A stretch of DNA of 64,000 bases from Cryptomeria japonica. Taxonomy: Eukaryota; Streptophyta; Pinopsida; Cupressales; Cupressaceae. A program made the position numbers and the translations under genes. Under the pieces are notes generated by a model. The model did no database searches and was not told the origin of the DNA. It saw only the letters and a list, made by a program, of their open reading frames with translations. Shown piece after piece: positions 42,011 to 54,627 of this stretch. The DNA is taken from positions 461,432,072-461,496,071 of the forward strand of contig NC_081406.1 in assembly GCF_030272615.1 (NCBI RefSeq). The letters are read 5' to 3'. Position 1 is the stretch's first letter. Each line of letters starts with the position of its first letter.

Positions 42011-42889
42011 CCATTAAATAAAGTTTAATATATCTTACATTTTAGTATTTGCTTTGATCTTGCAACACATATATATTATTAAAAATAGTCTTAATAGATA
42101 TATTAAATTTAATATATCTCCACCTAATGATAAAATAATATAATAATATAAAATAATATTATAATATAATTTATTTTAATAAAAAGATACTATATAATTA
42201 TATATTAATTTATTTTATATTTTAGCATATATATCTTAAATTTTAATTAAATCTATATAACATAGGTTGAGAGATATCCTTCTTGAGGGGCCTATTTCAA
42301 TTTAGGGTGTAAAATTGATTAAATATAGGTGAATCGAGAAGCATGTCTCTAGGTGCATGTTATATAGTTTAAATTAAAATTTAAGAAATACATGCTAGTT
42401 AAAATATAGAGTTAGATATAAAATATTTTACATAATATTATTTTGAAATGTAAAAATATAAAATCTAATATGTAATTCAAAATGTAAAATTTAAGATTCA
42501 ATGTCAAACATAAATCATATATATTAAGTTCAAAATAATACACCTCCAAATACATAATTCATTTAATTTTATTCATTAGTCTAGTTCTTACCAAGAATTC
42601 AATATATTTGAAAAAAAAAAAAAGTATATGCAATTTATTTATTAAATTTTAAATACTATTTATTTTGTCTTTGCAATATTTACATTATCTTGTCAAATTA
42701 TTTCCAAACAAATATTAGTTTAGCTTTAACCTATTTTTCAATTGATTTTGTAAATGTTAAATACTCTTTATTTTATCTTTGTAATATTTACACTATCTTG
42801 TCTTTATTTCACCTGAATTATTGACAATCTTTCTATCCCGTGGATCCCTATTCAAATCCTTTGTCTAGTTCCTAGGATTATATATATTT
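42011..42889. repeat. AT-rich satellite-like DNA
   Basis: Phrases from 29390-29760 reappear here (TAGAGTTAGATATAAAATATTTTAC, CTTTGCAATATTTACATT). No gene seen. Confidence 0.6.
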
Positions 42890-43190
42890 TGTAGTGCCCC
42901 GCCAGGAAACCCTGAAGGGTTAAAGCTAAAATGCACCAATGGAGTGCAAATATGGTTTTTTTTAAACTTTAATACACAACATTAAGATAAATTGGAGTTA
43001 TCTAATGCTTAGATAACACAATGGAAGACTAAACGAACCTAAGGAGTTTCCCAACGAGATTACGTAGCTTAACACCTAACTCAACTCGCTACATTTGATC
43101 CAATTAAGCAGGATATCTTAATTACATGCTTTTTCCTAAAACATGGATATAATTTGTTTAGTGAATTAGCATTATAGAAATTAGGAAGCG

Positions 43191-43700
43191 TTCATTTATT
43201 ATGGTTGAAATATAGATAACCAATTGAGTTCATCCATTATAGTTAGAATGTACCTATTAAGATGAAGTTCATTTATTAAGGTTATAATATGGATAACCAA
43301 TTGAGTTCATCCATTATAGTTAAAATATAGCTAATAAGATGGAGTTCATTTATTAAGGTTAAAATGTAGATAACCTATTGAGTTAATCCATTATAGTTAG
43401 AATGTAGCTATTAAGATGAAGTTCACATATTAAGGTTGAAATGTAAATAGCATAACGAAGTTCATCCATTAGGGTTAAAATATATATAGCTTGATGAGTA
43501 CATCCATTATAGTTAGAATGAAGTTCGTTTATTAAGAATAAAATATAAATAAATAAATGAGTTCATCCAATTTAGTTAAAATATAGCTATTATGATGAAG
43601 TTCATTTATTAATATTAAAATGTAAGTAACTAAATGAAGTTCATCCATTAGAATTACAATTTAGGTAATCTGACGAGTTCATCCAATAATTGTTATCCAT
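43191..43700. repeat. 38-39 base minisatellite in LTR1
   Basis: About 13 units starting GTTCATYYATTA, with alternating types ending ...ACCAATTGA and ...TTAAGATGAA. The same array is in LTR4 at about 59660-60210. Confidence 0.75.
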
Positions 43701-45088
43701 TCATTATGTACAATTTTGCATTAAACTCATACCATGCATCTTGTTCCAAAACGTTCTATAATATCATCATAACTAATGAGGTCTTTTCATGCATACTTAT
43801 TTTCATTAACATTAGTAGAGTACATTCCTTCATGATCCATTTATTGCATTTAAAAGATGACTACATAGATGCATTACGATAATTCTCATCTAACCCACTT
43901 ATACATTCTATCAAATTTCCATCCATACATGCTAACACTAACCATGAAACACAAGAACAAAAGTATCGCATAACACCAAAATGATCTCAGAGTTCACCCC
44001 TAGATAGCTACATCTCTGAGTCTTCTCAACTACAAGACCCCTATGATAATTAATTAAGTTATAGTTACATAGGGTTCATGTCATTTACATTCCTACCTTT
44101 TAGGCGAGCACAACCAATATACAAATGACCACTTCAGTCAATAAATCCTAAATGATCCCTACATAGAAACAGATCCAACTGAGCATATTAAAAGATGATA
44201 CAGAGGTCCATTCCCTAACGATACTCTAACTAGGAGCCTCACTAACTATGGCCAACCACAAAACAAACAGATGATAGGGTCCAAACAAACATATCTAGGT
44301 CTGGCCATCACTTTAAACAAAAGCAAATACAACATTGAGAACTTGCGACAACAATAACCAAAAAAAAAGGTACAATCTTTTCCCATATTGATTTAAACAT
44401 TTAAAGGTTGATCAAGTTTTCTAAATGATCTAAGTTGTTTTCGGTTTTCTACCTCATCCATGTCCAGGTCATTCTTGGTTTTCTACTCACTACGTTCATA
44501 TGCATCAAGACATAACATAAATACATCCCTACTAGTTTTTCAACCAAGTTCACATTAATGGAAAGCATTAATTGTCTAAATATGTTATTTAATCCTTAGA
44601 TAAACATCATTGACATATTGGTTTGGACCAATACTCTAGTCCCCTTTTCTAGCAACACAAATTTACCCTTTACAAAAAGGAAATATACATTAAAAGGAAT
44701 AAAGAAATGGGAAACCCCTTTCCTAATGAAATAAAATCCCCTTATATTTAAAACAATTTCGCCATCCGAAAATATTAAATAACACATATATATCCCAATA
44801 TATACCTAACTTAATAAAAATTAACAACTGAACAACAATTATTTATTCATTGGTAATATACGCTATGAAAGGACCAATAATTAATATATAATTAATAATA
44901 TATATAAATATATAAATTATCTAAATTAATATATATCTAAAATATACATTAATCCATAATTAATAATTAATATATAATAATAATATATATTAATTAGAGT
45001 TTAATATTAATAATATATATTAACTTAAAATTTAATATATTTTTTTTTGTTGAAACTAGAAAAAAATTTAATTAATTTAAAATTTAAT

Positions 45089-45390
45089 GGAGGGCGGCAA
45101 ACCCTAGGGCAGCCGTGGGCCCACCTCCCATCCACGGGAGTGGGGGTGGCTGTGCCCTAGCCATCAGGCTTGCGGCCACCATGGTGGATGTACACCCTCG
45201 CCCTCCACACAGTTGAGCCGGGGTCTCTGCGGCCACTGTGGGGGTCGCAGACCCTTCGGCCTCCAACTTTTGGAGCAGGGTAGTTGTGGCCACTCACGTG
45301 GACATAGCCCCTCTGCCTCCACATGGTGGATGTAGGGGCTCCGTGGCTCTGCGGGAGACGGGAAGGGGAGGGGCATGGGTCTTTTCTCCT
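45089..45390. repeat. GC-rich island in LTR1
   Basis: About 300 bases of GC-rich imperfect repeat (GCGGCCACYGTGG, CCTTCGGCCTCCA) in an AT-rich LTR. Counterparts at 52944-53185 and 61634-61955. Open frames in it differ between copies and are not credited. Confidence 0.7.
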
Positions 45391-47126
45391 TCAAACTTTA
45401 AAAATTTTGATTTTTAATTTAATAAAATAGAATAATTATTTTTTTTTTAAATAAAAAAATAAATAAAACATAAACCCTCAGAGATGAATAATAAAAAAAA
45501 ACACAATCTCACACAAAGACTCTAACATTTTTTTTTTTTAAAAATCACACGTTATCCAATACTCAAAACTTTGATGAACAACCAAAACCAGAAATGAATT
45601 TCTTCAACCAAAGCCCATATTAGGGCAAGAAAAGAACCATTTTTCACACAGTGATTTAACCATCTTTCCACAATCCAAAACAGTGCAACCAATTTTTCCA
45701 AGGCTAAAACTCAAATCTGGGAACATTCATGGATTCTTAAACCATATTTTTCATGAAGAACAACCAAACACAATTCTTGATTTAACAATGGAATAAAAAG
45801 TTAAACAACAATCCTACCTCCTTTAGCATTCCTGGCAAGATTTTTTGAAGAAGAGCCCAACCTGTAGCTGTAGAAAAATCCATCCTTCCAAAACCCCCAA
45901 TCTCCATCCAAAAATATTCTTTCTTTTCCAAAAAAAAATCAACAACCCCCAAAATATTTTTCCAACCTAGGTTAAAAGAATGAAATTTTGACCTAATTTG
46001 CTAATTCAGAATTTAAACACTTTTTAAATAAAAAATGAAAATAATCATTCTTTTCAACTATTCAAATAATCTAACTTGCTTTTCTAATTAAAATTAAAAT
46101 GCTTCTCTCTTTCTTTTAATTTTAATTTTCTTAATATTAAGTAAGCTAACATTTATATTTCACAATATTGATGAGGATATAATATTTTAATTAAATTAAT
46201 CCCCAAATTCATTCTTTTACACTATATCAAATATACATATAAATTAAATTTGCTTTTCTAATAAAAATTGATTTTCTTAAATAAGTAAAATTAACCTTTC
46301 TTTTCCAAAATGCAAAAGAGATTAAATTATTTTTATTTCAAATAACTTTAAATCTTTCCTTTTTAAAACACATAAACTAATTAAATTCGTTATTTAAAAT
46401 TAACCATTAAATTAAACTCGCTACAAACATAAATAAAGCGATATTTTTAATTAATGATTAATCACATAAAAGAAACCTATATATTTTAATTCCTCAATTA
46501 CAAATGCGTAAATGAACACATTAAATCAAATTAAATACTTAAACTTGCTACAAACATACATAAAGTGATCTTTTTAATTAATGATTAATCACATAAAAGA
46601 AACTTATTTATTTTAAATTTTTCAGTTACCAATGTGTAAATGAACATATTAAATTTAATTTAATACTTAGGATAAAATATTCTATTTTACCACACGCAAG
46701 GCACACAACCCAAGAAATCCAACCAATCACACAACACGCAAACCCAAACAAAAAGGGAAACAGATGGACCACACACGACGCTCCCTTGTTCATGGCTAAG
46801 GAAAGACGAGGGTTTTACGACCACCTAATCCAAATTCTAAGGATGAAAGAGGTATACTCAACCCTACGAATCCTGATGGAGACGAACCTCGCACCTAGGC
46901 GGGACTGTACTTGCAATCTCCTACAACCATGAGTCACACAAGCATACATATATATATGTTCAATGAAGGCGTTAACTTGAGATTTCTAACAAGAATTAGG
47001 GAAACAATTAAACTTACACAAGAATCGATGCAAAAGCACAATAACAGGTACGCACAATATCCACATAGAAAAAGTCAACCAAGGTCAAACCGGTTTTACA
47101 AGGCTGACTAGGGTAGGGGCACTACA

Positions 47127-47140
47127 TTCTCCCCCCTAGG
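47127..47140 (-). other. Polypurine tract next to LTR1
   Basis: On the minus strand CCTAGGGGGGAGAA directly before TGTAGTGCCCC. Confidence 0.8.
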
Positions 47141-50100
47141 CTCCGACTTACTCCCGAAAGTCCTAAGGCTAGACGGAAATCATGCAACACGTATTAGCCC
47201 TGAAACTCATTTAACAAATATAAATTTGCACTTATGAATCCTTCCATAAATAAATGAAACATTATTGCTAAAACCTTTACGAATATCATTACCCATTGGC
47301 AAGGTACAACTAAAGCCATACACTGCTTAAAATATTCTATGAATTATCCACAATCATAGTAGAGAAGCAAGAATTTTCTTCCTTTCATTACACCAATTAT
47401 AGAAAAACTAAAAATAAAAAAATAACCACAATTACCATACTCATTCTACCAAACATGGCAAGAAAACATGCCCTCATGATCAATTCTTTTACCAATTCAT
47501 CCTTTTACAAAGATTTATCACATAAAACTAGCTTCCAATATCAATTTTTACAACCAAGTTAACATTTCAATAAACAGGAGCAATGTAAATAACTCAATTG
47601 TTTATACTTTCCAGGCATATAAGAAATTTTCCCAATGACTATGTCCCATTACATAGTGACAAGTTAACACCATTCAATCCATGATTACACATAATAACCA
47701 TCCACATAACTGGATTGCACAACACAAAAGGGCCATATGTGAGCATGTCTAATGCTCAGTCAAAGATAACATGCATGATCAACATCTCTATGCCTGATCT
47801 CAGAACAAATAACATGATCATAAATATCCAACATCTCACTCAAGGGCTTGATGGTGCTAGAGTACACCATAGCGGTGCTACCTTTCATACAAGACCCTCG
47901 TGAACATCCCTTGTTGCGTAAGGTGTTTAGCCTCTAAGAGATAGTCACCATTCATAGGTAGGTAGTGGATCCTAGCTATCTCATAGCCTCACATACCCCC
48001 ATCCTCAAGGTTGCCTACGTCTACTTCCTCATATACACTCAACCAAGACTATCTCCTATGTTCTTGGAGAGGAATTCACATTCCAACACCAGACCAACAT
48101 ACAAAAACAACAATCGTCTAGCTATCGCAGTAGCTCATCATGTGGTGTGGCCTAGTCACACATCCGCATGGCATGACAATGTGCACCTCGACATCACCCC
48201 ACATCACGTCATCACATGGCATGGCTCTACCCTAAACCTGTCGGTAGGCTGCATGGCAATGTCTACTACATCCCGCATCCTGTCTCAGCACGACATGGCA
48301 ATACTCCAAGCAGAAAAGGCACGCAATGGATGTAACGCACATGGCAGTCTACCTCACAGAAAAGGGCATGCGCAGGTCACACCCCGCATAGCGACGTTCC
48401 TCTTAGGATACCCGCTGTAAGCCAGAGGTATACATGGCTAAGGTCTACCCACAAGTCTACCAACACTAGTCGATAGGCAGCTCATGTGAAAAATAACATG
48501 CCTCTCATGAAGACAAGGCAAAAGATGCTCCAATAAAATCCATTGTTATGCTCAAGAACTGTCATCAATTATGCTCAAATAAAGGATAGGAATAGGCTGG
48601 CACACATGAATCTCATAAATCGGTTCATCACAAGGGAAAGTATTGAGTACACCTATAATACAGTTTCATTATATAACTATTTTTCCTCGAAATAGGGAAG
48701 CTAAAGTCGCTTCGCGTCGACATTACTCGTACGTCGTTCCATACTATTCAAGGAACGGTGGCTTCTAATACTACCCCTTCACATACTAACTTATCAACAA
48801 CCTGTGGGTTGGCATTGAGTAAGGAAACAAATAAGCAACATCACATAAACAGTATGGTTTCCCATACTCATAAGCAAACATATCCTCCATGATTGATTAA
48901 TTCACCATCCCATGGGCACACATAGAAAGCACGGGTTTCTTACAACACACAAGGTACAGCACCATTACTGGTTTAGTCACATTTATGGGGGTAATTTTCA
49001 ATACGCTATCATCTACTCAAGACGGGTTTTACCTATGCTTTCCACATGAATCACTAAATAAAGTTTACTCTAAATACACGTACTGAAATTCTTAACAATT
49101 CAAAACTTACACAAGGAAATAACGTCATTCCGATATCTTTCTCAAATTCCACTAAGCATTTGCATTCACATTACTAACTATGCAATTTTCTTTTCCAAAG
49201 CGAAAAACTTTCCTCTTTAAATTAGAAGCCAAAAGAAAACATACAATTTCATATGCGTTATAAAAATTCTTCTTAAATCACTACATTCTTAGTAGCATTT
49301 CTAAAAATCTTATGATCTTAGGCAAGGAGAAGGGGAAAGAGAGTTTGAAAATTAAACTATTTCCTACGAATACATACGATCCACAAGGTCACACTATATG
49401 CTCAGATATAAGTCTATCATTTTAGTTGCACAGTTTTCATTTCACTATCTTTTTAGGAGGATGCCAAAACAACCTAACATGGCTTTTCCAATTATTATGG
49501 TTGCAACAGAATGTTCTAGTTTTCTGAACAACAGATATCAAAATAGGTAATCTTATCGATAATGCAAGACCTCTTGAGAACACTCACTATTCTTAGTTCA
49601 AAACAAAGCATATCAAAAATCTGCAACCTATCATTGAAAATTCAAGGTACGGTAAGAAGATAAGCGAGGAGCTATCAACTAAATAATACACATTTATGCA
49701 TACAGATCAAACAAGCTTTTCATTCTTACTTTCTGAACATATTAAGGAAACTACATATATCCAAAACCAAGTTCAAAGGAGCATTGCTAAAATAGGTCCT
49801 CAATCAATCTGGTTTAAAGGAGCACATAAAACAATCTTTCGTGGAACACATTAAGACACTCTCAAAGCTACTATAACATGTTCCCTTTTGATACTTTCTT
49901 TTACAACTAAAGCAATTTCACAAAATCAACTATTCACATATTAATGCACATTACTTAAGATAGAATTTAATTATGTTACTCCTACGAGACACATGGAGAA
50001 TTCTTTAATGTAAACATACAATTTTTTTAATAACCAATATTAACTTTCAAACCAAAGCCCTTTTATAATCTAAAAACACATAAGTGTTATAAGCTCACAC

Positions 50101-50517
50101 AAGGGCTCATTAAATCGCAACCTTCTCTCGCAAAAGAAGACTCAAATAAAAGACAATTACACATATCAAAAACATTTTAAATTTCTAGAGAGAGAGAGGA
50201 TGAAGGGTCATAATCAATCAATTTACTACATAATAAGCATTCAATATCTACCACACTAGTCCTTCAAGCGAACAACACTAAGCTAGATCACAACCTTAAA
50301 CAAGCACATTTCGTACTTTTAGATTCAAGACATCACTAACTAACCCAAATGGTCTAGTCAAAAGAGTACAACGAATCAAAAGGAAGGTACATACGACTCT
50401 CTTTCAAAATAAGAGAAATTGTAGACCAAGACCTCAATAAGCATACAAAGCACATATAATCATTCCAAAGCACCCACATCAAGAAGGTGAAAACAAGGTG
50501 TGAACACACGCGTTACA
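47141..50517 (-). mobile_element. Internal region 1 of the long-LTR element (non-coding)
   Basis: About 3.4 kb aligned along most of its length with internal region 2 (54628-58110). No GAG or pol motif on either strand. It stops at 50517 about 120 bases short of where region 2 has its primer site, because LTR2 begins there. A slightly GC-richer stretch at 48120-48420 has a counterpart at 55850-56070. Confidence 0.7.
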
Positions 50518-53500
50518 TGTAATGCCCAGCCAGGAAATCCCGAAGGGATTAAGCTAAACACGAGAATAGAGTGCAATAATTTTATTTTTAAAAGTTAAAA
50601 GACATCATTAAGATACATCGAGATATCAAAGTACAGATTACGTAGCGGAAGACATCAACTAAATCCTAAATGGGTTTCCCAATGTGATGACTTAATTCCA
50701 CATTTCCCTTAGCTCACACTAATTAATCCAATAAGATGATTATCTTATAACGAGATATTTCTTAAACAAGGATAATTTCTTTCAGAAGATGAAAATATAA
50801 ATCACAAGATAAGGTTCATCCATTAACATTTATTCATACCTTTCATTCATGCTTTTCATTAAAATTTAAGTCATACATCTAATTTATTAACGCACTTGAA
50901 TTTCATCATAAACTAATGAGATCTTTGCATGCATACTTAATTTCCTTAACAATAACTGAATGCATTCTATTGCTCTAATCTACAATCTTCCATGATCCCA
51001 TTTCAACAATTAAAAGATGACTGCATACATGCATTTAAGATTAATTTCTTCTAATCCACTTTACATTCTATCAAAATGTCATCCATACATGCTAACACTA
51101 AACATGAAACATAAGAACAAAATCATCACATAACACCAAGATGATCTCGGAGTTCACCCAAAGGGCTACATCTTCGGGTCTGCTCAACTGCAAGACCCCT
51201 CTAAAAATTAATAAAGTTAAGAATACATGAGGTTCTCATTATTTACAATCCTACCATCAAGGCGAAACATAACCAATATACAAATGACCACATCGGTCAA
51301 TAAATACATAATTGATCCCTAAATAGGAAAGGATCCAACTGAACATGATCGAAGAAAATATAAAGGTCCACTAGAGCATCCACAAAACTGAGTCATTGCA
51401 ACCCAAGGTCTGGCATGAAATCAGGTTCTCACAAGGGCATAAGCAATAGGACAACTCCACCAAAGGTGCTCCTATCAAGACAACATGACAACACACTAGC
51501 GAACATAGGGACAAGTGTCATCACACAACTTGGTATGGTTACCATGGCAAGTCTTCATTGGTTTCGACCCCATACACTGGGTTACCTTGGCAACCTAATC
51601 CGAATCCCCGGCCCATCCAAGCCTCATGTGGACCCACACATCCTTTCATGAAGACAAGGATGATGGTTTGCCATTTCAGGCCTTCTCATAGCATGCCAAG
51701 TCTGTGTTAGCACTCATCCTATGTATGAGGCATAATTATCTTACTTAGAGATTCATTAACAACACTCTAATATACTATAAGGTTATCACTTATTAGACTC
51801 ACTTTCGATGGGTTACCCAACAACCACTCTGGGCGCAGCCCCCAGTCGAAAGCCACTTTCCCATATGACACTAGACTATACTCAAATGAACTCGATAAAC
51901 CAAGGAACACACATGGTCAAGCAAACAGAGTTCAAAATGGAAGGAACAACCATTTGGTCAAACACGACTTCATATGAGGTACACTGACTGACGGTACTCT
52001 AACTAGAGACTTGACCAACTATGGTCAATCACAAATCATCATTCGACACCCGCATAAAGCAAATGACTAATTACGAAACCACCACAAAGCAACAGTCAAA
52101 CTCAAGACCGAGGGCTGAAACAAGTACCCCAAATCACTCCATACGACAGGGTCCTATCAAACAAAGCACGACCTGCCATTACTTAAGCAAAAGAGAATAC
52201 ATAAATTAAACTTGCATAGGCAACAATTGGTAAATACAATATTTTCCCATATTGATTTAAACATTAAATGTCAATCAAGTTTTCTAAATGATCTAAGTTA
52301 GATTGCAGTTATCTACCTCATCTAGGTATAATTTGATTCTTGGTTTTCTAACTCCCTAAGGTTCATTAGCATCAACATACATGACTGCGTCATTATGAGT
52401 TCTTAAACCAAGTTCACATGAATATAATTAAATAATCATTAACCAACTAAATAAGATATTTATTCTTCAAAAACATCGTTCTCATACTGGCTCAAAAACA
52501 ATCTCTCCAATTTTGTGTTTTCCAAGCCCAGTTACACTATACGGATCAAGGAAACATAAACATATAAGGAATCCAAATAAAGATAGTCCATTCCTACTTA
52601 ACAATTATTTCCTTGTGCATATATAGAAAATTACCAAACTTAAATATTAATTACTATATAAATTTTTTAATCCGCAATTAAAAAAAATATATACAATTAA
52701 TAATAACAAAATAACAAATTAAGTGTCTAATTAGTAAAATATGCATTAATAATAAAATACAATTTGAATATTAATTATAGTATATTTCCACTTATACAAT
52801 TAATTAATTACAAATAATCATAATTTATTAATTAAATGCCATATTAAAACTTAATTAAAAACTTAATAAAAATTTACATTTAATAATATTAAATAATTAT
52901 TATATTTTTTTAAAAAAACAATTTTTAAAAACAACAATATAATCGGGGGTGGCGAAAGGGTAGCTGGGCCCACCTCCCTTTAACGAGGGTTGGGTGGTCG
53001 TACCCTAGCCGCGGGCAGCGCCACTGCGGTGGACGCAGGTCCCGTGGTGCCCACACGGCTACCGCAGGGGACCCTACGGCCACCGCGGGAGTTGCAACTA
53101 GTTGCGGCCACTGCTAGTCGTAGACCCACGCAGGGGGGAGGAGGCGGCGAGTTGAGTCTCTGCTCCCCGTCCCTCCAACCCCAATGAATTACATTTTATT
53201 TTATTTTATTTTATTTTTGTTTCAAACAATTAAAACTTCGATTTTGAAATAAAAATCGATTTTGCTATGAAATATATTTTTGTTTTCTAAAAACAACAAC
53301 CCCCATTTTTGTTTTAAATAGTCTCATATAGAGACTTAAAATAAAAAAATTTCAGAATGATAAAGGACTTCAAAATTAGAGAAATTTGTTGAATATCCTT
53401 CCACAATATACAATTTTGGGCAAAAAGAAATCTCATTTCTCAAACAAGATACAAGCAATCAACCTATCTTAACTAATTTCCACTATAATTCTTAATCTTG

Positions 53501-54613
53501 AGGCAATCAATGGAGAATTTGAAACCAAAATTGCATGAAGGACATTGAAGCCCTTTTTTTTTTTTAAACAAATAACCAAATTGATAAACAAATTCCTACC
53601 TCAATAAGCATTCCTGGAAAGGATCTGATGGAGAGCCCCAACCTACAACTCAAGAAATTCTTCTCCTTCCAAAATCCTTAAATTTTCCATCCAAAATATT
53701 TTCCAAAAAAAAAAATCAATCTCCTATATTTTTCCAAAAATCTAGGTTAAATGGGAAAGGTTTGACCAAAATTTTTTTTTTTTGGAATTAAAATATTTTA
53801 TTTAAAATAATTCCTCAAAATCATTTTTTAAAACTATATCAATAATTAAACTTGTTTTTCAATTTAAAATTGATTTTTCCAAATAACTGAATTTTACCTT
53901 TCTATTTCCAAAATGCCAACAAGATAAAATTAATTCTATTTTAATTAAATTTAAATATTTCTTTTCCAACATCATAAACATAATAATTTGACATTAAAAA
54001 CAACCATTTAATTGAACTTGCTCTGAACCTGAATTGAGCAATCCAATTAACGATTAATCACATAAAAAGGGAGCCTATTTAATTTAGTCCCCGAATATAC
54101 TAATGGGTAAACACACATTAAAACAATTAAAGATTAAGGATTAATTACTCAATTTAACTACACACACAAAACATGCAACCCAAGAAACTTAAACGAACAG
54201 ACAACCCACAACCCCAACCAAAGGGAATACCGACGACGACTGATGACGATCACTTGAGCACGACTTTGGTCAAACGGGGGTCTTGTGACCACCTAATCCA
54301 AGTTCTAAGGACTAGAAAGGTACACTCAAACCTGTGAATCCAGGTTAAGATGAACCTCACACCCCCATGACACTGTACCTAGAATCTCCTGCAACCAAGA
54401 GTCATACATGCATACATATATAAACTTAATGAAAGCATTATCCTGAGATATTAACACAAAATAGGATAATTAATTAACTTGCATGCAAACTGGTGCTAAA
54501 ACCACATTAACATATATGCACTAAATAAAAACATCTGACTATAATCACTATATTATGATAAACTAACCAAGGTCAAACCAAGATTAGGAATTGATTAGGG
54601 CAGGGGTACTACA
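50518..54613 (-). repeat. LTR2: 4.1-kb LTR, subfamily B
   Basis: TGTAATGCCC...GGGGTACTACA. Same ends and GC island as LTR1 but different body text. A polypurine tract follows at 54614. Its first 1.1 kb matches LTR3 closely. Confidence 0.85.
52944..53185. repeat. GC-rich island in LTR2
   Basis: Counterpart of 45089-45390 at the same relative place in the LTR, diverged (CCGCGGGCAGCGCCACTGC, GGGGGGAGGAGGCGG). Confidence 0.7.
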
Positions 54614-54627
54614 TTCTCCCCCCTAGG
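54614..54627 (-). other. Polypurine tract next to LTR2
   Basis: Identical to that next to LTR1: CCTAGGGGGGAGAA on the minus strand. Confidence 0.8.

Larger units (their letters stand above)
42890..47126 (-). repeat. LTR1: 4.2-kb LTR, subfamily A
   Basis: Bounded by an exact 11-base inverted repeat, TGTAGTGCCCC and GGGGCACTACA. Directly right of it is a polypurine tract on the minus strand, so it is the 3' LTR of a minus-strand element. Contains a 38-39 base minisatellite (43191-43700) and a GC-rich island (45089-45390). No coding capacity seen in the rest. Confidence 0.85.

Noticed and set aside
45084-45394. ORFs in the GC-rich island of LTR1 (also 52990-53187 and 61663-61954)
   Set aside because: They arise from GC-rich repeats, occur on both strands, and are not conserved between LTR copies.
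47715-48420. Plus-strand ORFs in internal region 1 (62 and 151 codons)
   Set aside because: Not kept in the matching stretch of internal region 2 (55850-56070), where indels shift the frame.
51415-51651. ORF shared by LTR2 and LTR3 (also 59135-59392)
   Set aside because: Similar only because the LTRs are copies; no matching frame in LTR1, no domain, and different ends.
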